Origin: Chitinophaga sp. HK235
Lineage (GTDB): Bacteria; Bacteroidota; Bacteroidia; Chitinophagales; Chitinophagaceae
Direction of reading: 5' to 3'
Length of the DNA stretch: 64,000 nucleotides
Assembly (NCBI RefSeq): GCF_018255755.1
Contig: NZ_CP073766.1
Span: 4,278,001 to 4,342,000, forward strand
Shown here: positions 1 through 8,970 of the stretch, in pieces
Numbering within the stretch: the first letter of the stretch is position 1
Layout: each line of letters opens with the position of its first letter
The notes under the pieces: generated by a model
The model's input: the letters and a program-made list of their open reading frames with translations, nothing else
Told to the model about the DNA's origin: nothing
The model's database searches: none
Translations under genes and position numbers: made by a program

Positions 1-995
1 TCTTCCATATCGATGGCTCCCGGGAAATTGAGCGGCAGGATAAAAGTGGCTTTGGTAGCGGCTATTTCAGGCATACGCTGATATTCGTTGCCACCGGCTT
101 TGATGATATACTGGACTCCGAATTCATCGCCGATTTTGTCGGCACGGAGGGCATCCCATTTATCTTTTACCTCGAAGATGGAGGGCAGCTGCTGATTGGC
201 ATTCCAGGCCTGCAGACTGAGGTTAACCCCTTCTTTAGCCGGCTGGGATTTATACCACTGTGCGTCAAGATAAGTCTGGCGCAGCAGGGCGATATAACCC
301 ATCTGTGAGCTGGGGTAGTTCTGGGTAGAACTGCCTTTATCAAAAGAATAGCCGGCTGCTATTTTTTCTTTGATGATCACTTTGTTTTCCTTGCCATTGG
401 CGAGGGTCACCAGCGTAGCGGTACCACGGGCCACACCGTCTGTTGGCTGCGATACCACTGTACCAAAGCCCGCCTCGCGGAGGGTAGCTGCTTTAGTTTC
501 ATCAACAGCAAAGAGGTCTACTGCATTGATTTCACTTCTGATAGCCTGGTTCCAGCCATAGGCGCCTTTGGTATTGGAAAGAAATTGTGGTGCTGCATTC
601 CAGGAGCCGCCGGTGCGTTTAATTTCAGCCTGGCCATAGCTGCTGAAAATGTCTACAAAGGAAGGATAGATGTACTTTCCTTTACAGTCCACTACCACCG
701 CATCTTTAGGGATTACGGCGGCGGGGCCGGCATCCACAATTCTGCCATCACGTACCACCAGTGTGGCGTTGCTCAGGGTAGTCTGTGCATCTTTAATGAT
801 GGTGGCATGGGTAAATGCATAACAACCATCTTTAGGGTCCGCAATTCCATTAACAGGATAGGTTTCCTGTGCATGGGCATAGGAGCCAGCCAGCAGTAAC
901 GAGAACACCAGCAGCTTGCTGCGGTGCCGGTTCAGGGCATAGGCGACGCCACGGGATAGCAAAGCCCTCCCGGGTTTCTCAAAAGCTCTTTTCAT
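1..995 (-). CDS. Amidohydrolase family protein, N-terminal part (runs off the window)
   Basis: The frame is open on the minus strand from an ATG at 995 to the window edge, giving about 331 residues with no stop, so the 3' part is missing. Residues 1-43 form a long signal peptide or anchor: a basic stretch, then a hydrophobic core at about 28-40 ending in AHAQ. Residues 58-121 read like the N-terminal beta-sandwich of the amidohydrolase superfamily (ATIIKDAQTTLSNATLVVRD, then VVDCKGKYIYPSFVDIF). At the place where the metal-binding HxH normally follows 'PGxxD', this protein has DIFSSYG, so the metal site is missing in this half. Exported Bacteroidota amidohydrolases of about 1,000 residues often carry two such domains, with the functional one downstream, and I infer that here. 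Substrate unknown. Confidence 0.8.
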   Translation of the reverse strand, partial: MKRAFEKPGRALLSRGVAYALNRHRSKLLVFSLLLAGSYAHAQETYPVNGIADPKDGCYAFTHATIIKDAQTTLSNATLVVRDGRIVDAGPAAVIPKDAVVVDCKGKYIYPSFVDIFSSYGQAEIKRTGGSWNAAPQFLSNTKGAYGWNQAIRSEINAVDLFAVDETKAATLREAGFGTVVSQPTDGVARGTATLVTLANGKENKVIIKEKIAAGYSFDKGSSTQNYPSSQMGYIALLRQTYLDAQWYKSQPAKEGVNLSLQAWNANQQLPSIFEVKDKWDALRADKIGDEFGVQYIIKAGGNEYQRMPEIAATKATFILPLNFPGAIDME

Positions 996-1143
996 GTACA
1001 ACAGTTTTTTCGATTTAGATTCAGTTGCTCGGCTTAAATGTAATAAATGATTAGTCGGGGAGATAGCAAATAGCACTTTTTTTTATGAGTGGTAGCGGTT
1101 CCGGGGCCGAATAAGTTTTTGCATTAACACGAAAAAGGGATAA

Positions 1144-1171
1144 TTTGAAAAGGGTTTACCCATTAAGTTTG
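1144..1171 (+). promoter_or_regulatory. Bacteroidota-type promoter for the gene at 1200
   Basis: TTTG at 1144-1147 is followed after 16 nt by TAAGTTTG at 1164-1171, matching TTTG/TAnnTTTG. A second perfect -7 box, TAAATTTG at 1174-1181, lies 10 nt downstream and may serve a second start site. Confidence 0.5.
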
Positions 1172-1199
1172 TCTAAATTTGATATAATACTTGCTGACT

Positions 1200-1631
1200 A
1201 TGAAGATATTCTCACTCTATACGGCACTTTTGTTGTGTTGCCTCCTGGGAGGCTTCCAGCTGACCACTGCTGCGCAAACCAAAGACAGCACCTCTCTGGG
1301 AGGCCGGTGGGGAGTGGAAGGCAGAGCAGACAAAATCAGTGATAAGATATCCAAACAGGTAGGCCTCAACAGAGATCAATATCAGAAGATCTATGCCATC
1401 AATGAAGACATTATCCGACGCATTGATGTGATCCATACCAATAAAGAACTTCCTAAAAAAGAGCGGATGCAGCAACTGAAAGCCCTGGACTCTGAACGCA
1501 GCCAGCGGTTTAAAGACGTGCTCACTGCTACCCAGTATAAAAGATGGAATGACTGGGAGATGCGCAAAAAAGAGCATCTCGAAGCCAAGATGGAGAAAAA
1601 AAGGCAGCGTAAACAAGCTGCCCGTGAATAG
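1200..1631 (+). CDS. Small exported helical protein (Spy/CpxP-like layout)
   Basis: This is a 143-residue protein of unknown function. The ATG at 1200 is preferred over an in-frame TTG at 1191 because it directly begins a signal peptide (MKIFSLYTALLLCCLLGG, cleavage near residue 25). The mature part is strongly charged and almost entirely helical, with a 'KQVGLNRDQYQKIYAINEDI' segment, a short loop, a second helix ending 'TATQYKRWNDWEMRKKEH', and a very basic tail. Two helices each holding an L-T/N-xxQ-Y motif recall the periplasmic Spy/CpxP fold. The resemblance is one of layout only, and the function is not established. It is preceded by tandem -7 boxes. The next gene, a glycerate kinase, follows after 116 bp on the same strand. 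Confidence 0.7.
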   Translation: MKIFSLYTALLLCCLLGGFQLTTAAQTKDSTSLGGRWGVEGRADKISDKISKQVGLNRDQYQKIYAINEDIIRRIDVIHTNKELPKKERMQQLKALDSERSQRFKDVLTATQYKRWNDWEMRKKEHLEAKMEKKRQRKQAARE

Positions 1632-1747
1632 CGATACAACAAAATCGTTGTTATACTGTTATTCATTGTCCATCATCCCAAAAAACCAACATCACCATTT
1701 CAGCCATCCGGGACATAAAGACCATTTTCCTGCATGCCGTATCTGCT

Positions 1748-3007
1748 GTGCATCCCACTCAACTGGTACGCAGACATGTAGCGGTACGTGATGCTACTAC
1801 CGTTGTTATTTCGGGAGATGATTATGTATTGCCCCCTGGCGGCCGTGTGATCGTACTCGGTGCCGGCAAGGCTTCCGCTGCGATGGCGAAGGAGCTGGAG
1901 CAGCTCCTGTCAGCACATTTTCCCCTGCAAGGACTGGTCGTCACTAAATACGGCCATGGTTTGCCTTTACAGCACCTTGACCTGCTGGAGGCCGGACATC
2001 CTGTACCGGATGCACGGAGTGTAGCCGCCTCCCAACGTTTTCAGGAAATAGCAGTCGGTACAAAAGAAGGCGATCTTGTGATACTATTGTTATCTGGCGG
2101 CGCTTCTGCCCTGCTGGCCGATGTGCCGGAAGGCTGTTCCCTCGCAGATGTACAACAAGTGTTTCAGCTATTGCTGGCCAGCGGAGCAGAGATCCATGAT
2201 GTCAACATCGTGCGCAAACATCTCTCCCAAATCAAAGGGGGAAGGCTGGCACAAAAAATATATCCGGCCACGTTATGCTCCCTGATATTAAGCGATGTAG
2301 TAGGCGACGATCTGAGTGTGATCGGCTCGGGCCCTACAGTTCCCGACCCTTCTACTTTTGCGGACACCATGGCCATACTGGAAAAATATGAGCTGTTACC
2401 TCAGGTGCCGGCAAGTCTGCGCCATCACCTCGACAGTGGCGTGGCGGGTAGGATACCCGATACCCCCAAGCCCGGCGGCGAAGGTTTCTCTCATGTGCAT
2501 AACTATCTGGTGGGCACTAATCGTATTGCCATGCAGGCCGCAGCAGAAAAGGCCCGCAGCCTGGGATATCATCCGCAGCTGTTATCCTCTGCCACTACCG
2601 GTGAAGCACATACGGTAGCAGCAGCACTGGTACAGGCAGCTATACAATACAATGGGCCACGGCCCGGTTGCCTGCTGATGGGCGGAGAAACGACCGTTCA
2701 TGTCACCGGCAGCGGCAAAGGAGGACGTAATCAGCAACTGGCGCTGGCAGCGGCTATCAGCCTGGCCGGACAGCAGGGCATCACCCTGTTGAGCGCAGGT
2801 ACAGATGGAACAGACGGACCTACCGATGCAGCCGGAGCCATTGCAGACAATCATACGCTACAAAAAGCGGCGGCAATGCAATTGGATGCGCAACAATTCC
2901 TGCAACAGCACGATGCCTGGACATTTTTCTCAAAAGCAGGCGGGTTGCTGATTACAGGGCCTACACAAACCAATGTGATGGACCTGATGATCGTACTGAT
3001 CGAGTAA
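1748..3007 (+). CDS. Glycerate 2-kinase (DUF4147/MOFRL family)
   Basis: Phosphorylates D-glycerate to 2-phosphoglycerate, feeding glycolysis; the cytosolic GckA/TtuD-type family is about 420-450 residues. Visible motifs are VIVLGAGKASAAMAKE near residue 35, ILLLSGGASALLADVPEG near 117, a metal and nucleotide loop HVTGSGKGGRNQQLALA near 318, and LLSAGTDGTDGPTDAAGA near 343 in the MOFRL domain. The start is uncertain. The only conventional start near the 5' end is GTG at 1748, yet the same frame is open upstream and codes AIRDIKTIFLHAVSA, which resembles the usual N-terminal helix of this family. True initiation may therefore be at an unusual codon around 1691-1706. It lies just upstream of mannonate dehydratase, consistent with sugar-acid catabolism. 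Confidence 0.88.
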   Translation: MHPTQLVRRHVAVRDATTVVISGDDYVLPPGGRVIVLGAGKASAAMAKELEQLLSAHFPLQGLVVTKYGHGLPLQHLDLLEAGHPVPDARSVAASQRFQEIAVGTKEGDLVILLLSGGASALLADVPEGCSLADVQQVFQLLLASGAEIHDVNIVRKHLSQIKGGRLAQKIYPATLCSLILSDVVGDDLSVIGSGPTVPDPSTFADTMAILEKYELLPQVPASLRHHLDSGVAGRIPDTPKPGGEGFSHVHNYLVGTNRIAMQAAAEKARSLGYHPQLLSSATTGEAHTVAAALVQAAIQYNGPRPGCLLMGGETTVHVTGSGKGGRNQQLALAAAISLAGQQGITLLSAGTDGTDGPTDAAGAIADNHTLQKAAAMQLDAQQFLQQHDAWTFFSKAGGLLITGPTQTNVMDLMIVLIE

Positions 3008-3043
3008 CTGATATGATGAGTCATCAGCTTTTGATATTTAAAC

Positions 3044-3075
3044 TTTGATTATCTGCTGATAGATTCTATTTTTGG
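3044..3075 (+). promoter_or_regulatory. Promoter of the mannonate dehydratase gene
   Basis: TTTG at 3044-3047, a 20-nt spacer and TATTTTTG at 3068-3075 match the Bacteroidota consensus. The predicted start near 3082 gives a leader of about 40 nt. Confidence 0.5.
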
Positions 3076-3121
3076 GGTTTGATTCATAAGTTTTGGATAT
3101 TACTAAAACCAATATTGCATT

Positions 3122-4297
3122 ATGCTGAGAATGGAACAGACATGGCGATGGTTCGGACCTAATGATCCGGTAAGCCTGTCTGATATAAAACAGGCCGGCG
3201 CTACCGGAATCGTGACAGCATTGCACCATGTTCCCAATGGAGTAGTGTGGACGAAAGAGGAAATTTCACAACGTAAAGCGCTGATCGAAGCAGCAGGCCT
3301 TACCTGGTCTGTAGTGGAGAGCATTCCCGTTCATGAAGATATTAAAACGCAGAGCGGACAGTTCAGGGAGTATATTGCCAATTACCAGCAATCTATCCGT
3401 AACCTGGCTGCATGTGGTATCAACATCGTAACCTACAATTTTATGCCGGTGCTGGACTGGACCCGTACCGATCTGAGTTACGAAGTGGCCGACGGCTCCA
3501 GAGCACTGCGTTTTGAGAAAGATGCCTTTATGGTGTTTGACCTGTTTATGCTGAAGCGTCCCAACGCGGAGAAAGATTATACCGAAGAGGAGATCTCCCG
3601 TGCGAAAGAACGTTTCGACAGCATGACACCGGAAGAGAAACAACTGTTACAGAAAAATATCATTGCCGGTCTGCCAGGTTCTGAAGAAAGTTTTACACTT
3701 GAGCAGTTCCAGGCGGCACTCGACAAATACAAAGGTATTGATGCCACCCAGCTGAAGCTGCACCTGTTCTATTTCCTGCAACAGATAGCGCCGGTAGCAG
3801 AAGAAGAAGGGGTTAAACTGGCCATCCATCCGGATGATCCTCCGTTCCCGATTTTTGGGCTGCCCCGTATCGTGAGCACGGAGCAGGATGCCCGGGAGCT
3901 GCTGATCGCTGCACCTTATGCTGCCAATGGCCTGTGTTTCTGCACCGGTTCCTATGGCGTAAGGGCCGACAACGACCTGCCTGGTATGATCGAACGACTG
4001 GGTGATCATATCCACTTCATCCACCTGCGCAGCACCCAGCGTGATGCACAAGGCAACTTCCATGAAGCCAACCACCTGGAAGGCGACGTAGATATGTTTG
4101 CCGTGGTAAAAAACATCCTCCTCACCATGAAACGCCGCAATGTTTCCATTCCTATGCGGCCGGATCATGGGCATCAGATGCTGGATGACCTGCATAAAAA
4201 AACCAATCCGGGATACAGCGCCATCGGCCGCCTGCGCGGACTGGCTGAACTGCGGGGCCTGGAAATGGGTATAGCCGGGGCCTTAGGCTCTGATTGA
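3122..4297 (+). CDS. uxuA: Mannonate dehydratase
   Basis: Dehydrates D-mannonate to 2-keto-3-deoxy-D-gluconate, the step after fructuronate reduction in glucuronate catabolism. It is a cytosolic metal-dependent TIM-barrel enzyme. The 391 residues match the family size (E. coli UxuA is 394). Recognisable segments are EQTWRWFGPNDPVSLSDIKQ at the N-terminus, GIVTALHHVPNGVVWTKEEI, the metal-site segment LAIHPDDPPFPIFGLPRIV near residue 235, LCFCTGSYGVR near 273, and HIHFIHLRSTQRD near 296. Two ATGs compete: 3122, and 3131, which gives MEQTWRWFG like the E. coli start. I kept the first, but either is possible. It has its own promoter and a hairpin terminator. The nearby lyase and glycosidases suggest it handles uronate released by that locus. 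Confidence 0.95.
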   Translation: MLRMEQTWRWFGPNDPVSLSDIKQAGATGIVTALHHVPNGVVWTKEEISQRKALIEAAGLTWSVVESIPVHEDIKTQSGQFREYIANYQQSIRNLAACGINIVTYNFMPVLDWTRTDLSYEVADGSRALRFEKDAFMVFDLFMLKRPNAEKDYTEEEISRAKERFDSMTPEEKQLLQKNIIAGLPGSEESFTLEQFQAALDKYKGIDATQLKLHLFYFLQQIAPVAEEEGVKLAIHPDDPPFPIFGLPRIVSTEQDARELLIAAPYAANGLCFCTGSYGVRADNDLPGMIERLGDHIHFIHLRSTQRDAQGNFHEANHLEGDVDMFAVVKNILLTMKRRNVSIPMRPDHGHQMLDDLHKKTNPGYSAIGRLRGLAELRGLEMGIAGALGSD

Positions 4298-4456
4298 CTG
4301 ACATCTACCAGCATCAGGTCTGCACAAAGAGTAAAGGTGGGGATAAGCAATACCATCGTCGGACTGAGATGCTACGCCAGGGCAGAAAGCATATTTGAAA
4401 CCATACCGTAATGGCTGATTACGCGTACAAACAGCACTGTTCTTTATCATACTTAA

Positions 4457-4489
4457 CGAAGGGTTGACAACACATGTCAGCCCTTCGTT
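4457..4489 (+). terminator. Hairpin terminator after uxuA
   Basis: A 14-bp stem with one G-U pair (ACGAAGGGTTGACA / TGTCAGCCCTTCGT) and a 5-nt loop, followed by a short T-rich tail. Confidence 0.6.
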
Positions 4490-4532
4490 GTTTCGACCTT
4501 ACTAAACCTACATACTAAACCTACACAGTATC

Positions 4533-4994
4533 ATGAGCACAGATGAAAGATACGAGGCCTCCCTTGCGCGGAGAACCTCCAGCCTGGGCCGTTTGCTCAG
4601 CCTCGTAAAAAAAGACCTCGACCAGCGATTAACTGAAAAACTGCTGGTACTGGGCTACCACAACTTCCGCCCCAGCGATATGGTAGTACTGATCAATATC
4701 GACGATACAGGCACTATCAACAATGAACTGGCTAAAAAAGCCCGCATCAGCAAACAAGCCATGAGTAAAGTGGTCAAAAACCTGGAAGCAGACGGTTATA
4801 TCGCCACACGTAAACATGAAACCGACAACCGCGCCAGCCTCATCTTCCTCACTGAAAAAGGAAAATTGCTGCTGATGGACGCTTCAGAATCTATCCGGGA
4901 AATTGAAGTCACTTACATCGAAACAATCGGGGAAGAAGATATTGCCACTTTAAAACAGGTACTGCTGCGCCTGCACGCCGGCCTGAAACTATAA
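4533..4994 (+). CDS. MarR family transcriptional regulator
   Basis: A 153-residue winged-helix regulator of MarR size. Helical dimerisation segments flank a central DNA-binding domain at about 55-115: NNELAKKARISKQAMSKVVK is the helix-turn-helix, and ATRKHETDNRASLIFLTEKG is the wing with the conserved D-x-R. MarR proteins usually repress a neighbouring operon and release it on binding a small ligand. Here the nearest genes are uxuA upstream on the same strand, behind a terminator, and the convergent fecR-like gene, so the target is not obvious. It may act on its own promoter or elsewhere. No palindromic operator was recognised upstream. Confidence 0.9.
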   Translation: MSTDERYEASLARRTSSLGRLLSLVKKDLDQRLTEKLLVLGYHNFRPSDMVVLINIDDTGTINNELAKKARISKQAMSKVVKNLEADGYIATRKHETDNRASLIFLTEKGKLLLMDASESIREIEVTYIETIGEEDIATLKQVLLRLHAGLKL

Positions 4995-5086
4995 TTACCC
5001 ACTCTCCATTTACCACTTATATACTGTACTGTAGCTTATGGCCTGCTCCTACCGGTGCCAGCAGACTACCTATGCCTTTTTTATGA

Positions 5087-6025
5087 TTACTTAAGTGTGA
5101 GGTAATACCTGTCTGTGCTGTCTTTAGCGAGATGTGCAGACAGGCTTTTCTGTAACAGGGAGATCATTTCCCGCTCTGATTTTTTTCTGAGGTCGATGGT
5201 CAGTTTTTTGTGAAGCAGTTTTTCTGCAGAAGGAGGTACGGAGATTTGTATTGCGTAACAGACACTGACAGCGTCCAGTATTTCCGAAGCTTCGATATTG
5301 TGGAAGCGAAGCATGCCTGTTTTCCAGGCCAGTGGTGCCTGGCTGGCCAGTTTTTTTCTGGTGGCTTTTTTCTCTTCAAGCGTTACCAGTGTATTGGCAG
5401 GGAGAACCATATCATCTGCTGCTTTACCTGATAAGGTTACCTTACCCCGTGATACAAACACCACGGCACCGGTAGCAGACACGTGCACATTAAAAGCGGC
5501 TGCAGCGGCATTCAGCGTATAGTCACCCGGCGTTACCACGGTACAGGGTGTTTGCTTCCGCAGATCGAAAAAAACATCTCCTTTCATCACTTCCGCATAG
5601 TTGTGATCCTGGTGGTTCTTATCGTACAAAATGGCTGCATTTTTGTTTAACACGATTCGGCTGCCATCAGGTAACCGTACAGAGTCGATATGAGTGGCGG
5701 AGTTGGTATAGGCTCGCAGTTTTCGGGGTGTTTTCCGGAAGCAGCAGAAGAGGACTACTGCCATGACAACGCCCACGGCACCCAACATCCATGGTCTGAT
5801 GGCATGCAGTACAGATGGTCTGGAAGCTTGTTTGACCGTCAAGGTAGTCAGTGCAGCCGGCTCAATATCTTTCATGAGCCATGCCTGCAGCCTGCTTTCA
5901 ATATAGCGGGCATGTTCTGGGCTGTTGGCTACCAATTCCGCAACAGATGCCTGTAAAGCAGGGTCCTGCGGGGATTGGATAAAATGCATAATCAGCTCGT
6001 CAATAGCTGGTATAGGCTGAAGCAT
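5087..6025 (-). CDS. FecR-like anti-sigma factor, orphan
   Basis: A 312-residue inner-membrane protein with the FecR layout. A cytoplasmic N-terminal region (about 1-78) carries helices like those that hold an ECF sigma factor. One membrane helix spans 79-96. A periplasmic FecR domain (about 106-200) includes DSVRLPDGSRIVLNKNA and AEVMKGDVFFDLRKQ. A C-terminal DUF4974-like region (about 247-311) resembles the part that meets the signalling domain of a TonB-dependent transducer. Such genes normally sit beside an ECF sigma gene and a SusC-type receptor. Neither is here. The divergent gene at 6163 codes for a sigma-like membrane fusion, so the pair may form the regulatory unit. Confidence 0.88.
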   Translation of the reverse strand: MLQPIPAIDELIMHFIQSPQDPALQASVAELVANSPEHARYIESRLQAWLMKDIEPAALTTLTVKQASRPSVLHAIRPWMLGAVGVVMAVVLFCCFRKTPRKLRAYTNSATHIDSVRLPDGSRIVLNKNAAILYDKNHQDHNYAEVMKGDVFFDLRKQTPCTVVTPGDYTLNAAAAAFNVHVSATGAVVFVSRGKVTLSGKAADDMVLPANTLVTLEEKKATRKKLASQAPLAWKTGMLRFHNIEASEILDAVSVCYAIQISVPPSAEKLLHKKLTIDLRKKSEREMISLLQKSLSAHLAKDSTDRYYLTLK

Positions 6026-6162
6026 AGGTTACTGTTACTGTCCTGTGGCTGGTAATCGGTATAACCGGCAATATACGAAAGCCTGCGCACAGAATAAATA
6101 ATTAGGCTACCTCAGGAAGGTTTAATATTTTTAATACAGACGAAAAGGCAAAAACGAAAGGT

Positions 6163-7452
6163 ATGTCACCTGAAACACTACATGACCAGGACTACATTGA
6201 GGGCTTGCTGCACCACACCCCAAACGTAATAGACGATATCTACCAGCGATTCGCATCCAAAGAGAAACGTTTTATCCTGCAAAAGAGCGGCACTGTCAAA
6301 GACGCAGCACATATTTTCGAAGAAGCATTGATGGACATCTACTTTTATGCACGGCGTCATCCGTTGCAGGTAAGTTCCTTTGAGCCTTTTCTGCAGCTGC
6401 TCTGCAAACGTATCTGGGAAAGGGAACTGGAAAGACACGGACAACGTATAGCCGGCCTGGAAGCAGAGGAAAATGCCGCCCTTAGCCGCGACGATATGCT
6501 GGATATGGAAGAAGTGCTGCGTGAAGGCGAAAAAAGACGGCTGGCCTACAGCTATTACCTGCAACTCAGCGACAGTTGCAAAGAACTGCTGCGATGGTCG
6601 CTCGCTGACCATTTACAGGAAGATATCGCGGTAGAAACCAAGATTCCGGTAGCAGAACTGACTGACAGAAGATGCGACTGCTACCTCTCTCTTTTTAAGG
6701 ATCTTGAAAAAAAGAAACCGGGCATGCTGTCTGATGAAGACATGCAAGCCAGTGACCGCTACCTCTCCGGCCTGATGCCGGCAACTGAAAGAAAGGATTT
6801 CGATGCCCGCCTGAAATCAGACCCTGCACTCATGCTGCAGGTCAAACGTTTTGACATGTTCCGGCAGTTGCTGGCCCAGCGCATATGCAAAGACACTTCC
6901 CGCGATGAGTTGCAACATCTGTTGTTTTCTCACCGCAACGCCTGGTTTTCTCCCAAAGACAGTACTCCCACGCCTATACGTAACACCGTGATCTTCATCG
7001 CGATATTTGCAGCAGGCGTGGCCATTATGCTGTACATCAGTCCCTGGAGAAAAAATTTCTATAAACAGTTTGCCTCTACGGAAATGCAGGTGCCCGACAC
7101 GGACAGCCTGCGGGTGCCGGCAGAAGTCATCCAAAAATTCAACCGCGGCCACTTCAGCGATGCGATCATGCTGCTGGACAAGGTATTGCAACAGCATCCC
7201 GGCAACCTCTACGCCCGATACTACCGGGGTGTTTGCAAAGTAGATCTTAACCAGATGCAACCAGCCAGAACAGACCTCTTACAGGTATATCAGGAAAGCA
7301 GTGACCTGCGCTACGAAGCAGCCTTTTATCTGGCGCTGAGTTATCTCAAGGAAGGACACAAGCAGGAATGTCTGGATTGGTTACTTAAAATACCACCCCA
7401 GGCAGCCAACTATCTCAAAGTGAAGAAACTGAAAGAAGAACTAGGCGGATAG
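6163..7452 (+). CDS. Sigma-70-like / membrane helix / TPR fusion protein
   Basis: A 429-residue protein of unusual composition. Residues 20-92 look like sigma-70 region 2: VKDAAHIFEEALMDIYFYAR matches the 'DAeDvfQEal' pattern, then PFLQLLCKRIWERELERHG. Residues 120-182 look like region 4 (LSDSCKELLRWSLADHLQED, then a helix-turn-helix ending DRRCDCYLSL). Residues 195-240 (ASDRYLSGLMPATERKDFDA) resemble the N-terminal helices of anti-sigma/FecR proteins. A membrane helix spans 274-292, and residues 316-420 form about three tetratricopeptide repeats. Sigma-like DNA-binding parts are normally soluble, so a tethered one is odd. It could be a membrane-held regulator released on a signal or a degenerate sigma reused as a scaffold. 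It is transcribed divergently from the fecR-like gene, 137 bp away. Confidence 0.8.
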   Translation: MSPETLHDQDYIEGLLHHTPNVIDDIYQRFASKEKRFILQKSGTVKDAAHIFEEALMDIYFYARRHPLQVSSFEPFLQLLCKRIWERELERHGQRIAGLEAEENAALSRDDMLDMEEVLREGEKRRLAYSYYLQLSDSCKELLRWSLADHLQEDIAVETKIPVAELTDRRCDCYLSLFKDLEKKKPGMLSDEDMQASDRYLSGLMPATERKDFDARLKSDPALMLQVKRFDMFRQLLAQRICKDTSRDELQHLLFSHRNAWFSPKDSTPTPIRNTVIFIAIFAAGVAIMLYISPWRKNFYKQFASTEMQVPDTDSLRVPAEVIQKFNRGHFSDAIMLLDKVLQQHPGNLYARYYRGVCKVDLNQMQPARTDLLQVYQESSDLRYEAAFYLALSYLKEGHKQECLDWLLKIPPQAANYLKVKKLKEELGG

Positions 7453-7683
7453 CAGATATGGTCTGCTACTGTAATGGATAAAACTCTCCACTTCAACCTT
7501 AATCAGTTCATAAACAGGGGCCTTTTCCCTTTTAATATGTAAAAGCTGCTGTAAAACCAGGAAGTAGATCCCTCCCCTGGTGCAGCCATCTATCTGAGCT
7601 TTAAGTATATCATTTTTTACCTCTTCACAACTGTTGGCATCCAGTTTCTGGTAAATAACATACAAGTCGTTCATCCAACTCAT
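7441..7683 (-). CDS. Small hypothetical protein
   Basis: An 80-residue ORF starting at ATG 7683 whose last 12 bases overlap the end of the convergent gene at 6163. The sequence (MSWMNDLYVIYQKLDANSCE at the start, then VYELIKVEVESFI) is helical and mildly acidic, with no signal peptide or known motif. Its composition is protein-like and it fills the gap between two firm genes, so I accept it as a probable small cytosolic protein. No function is proposed. Confidence 0.5.
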   Translation of the reverse strand: MSWMNDLYVIYQKLDANSCEEVKNDILKAQIDGCTRGGIYFLVLQQLLHIKREKAPVYELIKVEVESFIHYSSRPYLLSA

Positions 7684-7737
7684 ACCTCTAAAGTTTTTAT
7701 TTCATAGGACTTTAAAGATATTAAAAAAAATTCTTAA

Positions 7738-8892
7738 TCACAAATAAATCACAGGGTTACGAACGGGCAGATTACGCAGTACTTCTTCTACCTGAGGATC
7801 ATGATTTAACAACAGCCAAAGCCGGTAGTATTCTTCATTATTGAACGCGCTTGCCCCAAAGAGCAAAAAGGGATGTGCCACCGGCCATTCGCTCCAATAC
7901 ATCACATCTTTATCATTAGGCCAGGTACTTTTATCCTTTACATAGGGATACATAAAAGTGAGGCCTTTGCCCATATTACGCTGCTGATCAGCAGTATAGC
8001 GCCATAGGTCGTGGTCCTTATCACTCAGCAGCTGACAGATGGTGCTCATTGCATCGAGATTAAACAACGAGTAGCCGTAAGGTTTAGTACGCCGCAGCTC
8101 CTGTGGAAAACTGCCGTCTTCGGCCATCTGAGAAGGTAACAGCACCGTTTTGTAACGGTTGATACAAAAGTCTGTCCATTCCTGGTTGCCGGTAAATTGC
8201 GCGAAAGCAGCCACCTGCATCACCCAGCAGGTACCGTGATTATTTTTGGCATTCATTTCATCCTTTCCGTAAGGGTGGGTGGTCATCCATTGCAGATAAT
8301 CGGCGAACCAGCCTTTGAGGGCCGCCAGGTCTGCCGGAGGTATCATCCCTGCTTTTTCCATGATACGCAATGCCTGCACTACCTCCAGAAAATGAATGGT
8401 GTCAATGATACCGATGCCTCTTCCGGTAGCCCTGCCTTTGATGGCCTGTGCATACAGCAGATTGGGATTCATCCGGGTGGCGCTGTTGATGAACCATGCC
8501 CTGGCATGCACCAATGCCCGCTGCAGATAGGTTTTGTCTTTGGTGGCCACATATCCTGCTGCCAGCGCGCCCATCACCCGGCTGAAACGGATCATCACCT
8601 GCCGATGTGCCACAAAGTTGGCCGGATTACTTTGCCCATCCCGCTGTATATAAGGACTGTCGGTACTCACCGGGTCCGGCCACCAGTAATCCCCTTCCGA
8701 ATAAAAATCATGTTTACCGCCGGCACTACGCTCACACCTATACGCAGTAATCGTCTTTGGGGATTGTTGCAAAGCCCATTTGGCATGCTCCAGTATAATT
8801 GGCCGGGTATCCGTCAAAACCCGGCTCAGATACGGTGATTGGGCCTGCAGCAGACAAGGCAGCAAAAGCAGTATTAAGAAGCTGTATCGCAT
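7738..8892 (-). CDS. Exported alginate-lyase-fold polysaccharide lyase
   Basis: A 384-residue secreted protein of the alginate lyase (PF05426) type. The ATG at 8892 starts a clean signal peptide (MRYSFLILLLLPCLLQAQ); a longer frame to 8925 would need TTG. The aromatic signature GDYWWPDP is at 67-74, and NNHG at 217-220 supplies the Asn-His pair that in PL5-type enzymes neutralises and deprotonates the uronate. YWSEWPVAHPF near the C-terminus fits the (alpha/alpha) barrel. The reaction would be beta-elimination in a uronic-acid polymer. Many Bacteroidota members of this fold do not act on alginate, and PL38 glucuronan lyases are an alternative, so the polymer is not assigned. It is the last gene of the minus-strand block, 78 bp after the GH36 gene. 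Confidence 0.8.
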   Translation of the reverse strand: MRYSFLILLLLPCLLQAQSPYLSRVLTDTRPIILEHAKWALQQSPKTITAYRCERSAGGKHDFYSEGDYWWPDPVSTDSPYIQRDGQSNPANFVAHRQVMIRFSRVMGALAAGYVATKDKTYLQRALVHARAWFINSATRMNPNLLYAQAIKGRATGRGIGIIDTIHFLEVVQALRIMEKAGMIPPADLAALKGWFADYLQWMTTHPYGKDEMNAKNNHGTCWVMQVAAFAQFTGNQEWTDFCINRYKTVLLPSQMAEDGSFPQELRRTKPYGYSLFNLDAMSTICQLLSDKDHDLWRYTADQQRNMGKGLTFMYPYVKDKSTWPNDKDVMYWSEWPVAHPFLLFGASAFNNEEYYRLWLLLNHDPQVEEVLRNLPVRNPVIYL

Positions 8893-8970
8893 AATATACA
8901 ATTGTGAGAAACAGCAAAGACACAAAGTGCGATAGGAGCGCTCTTTGAGCCTTTGCTGATGAATGCTTTA

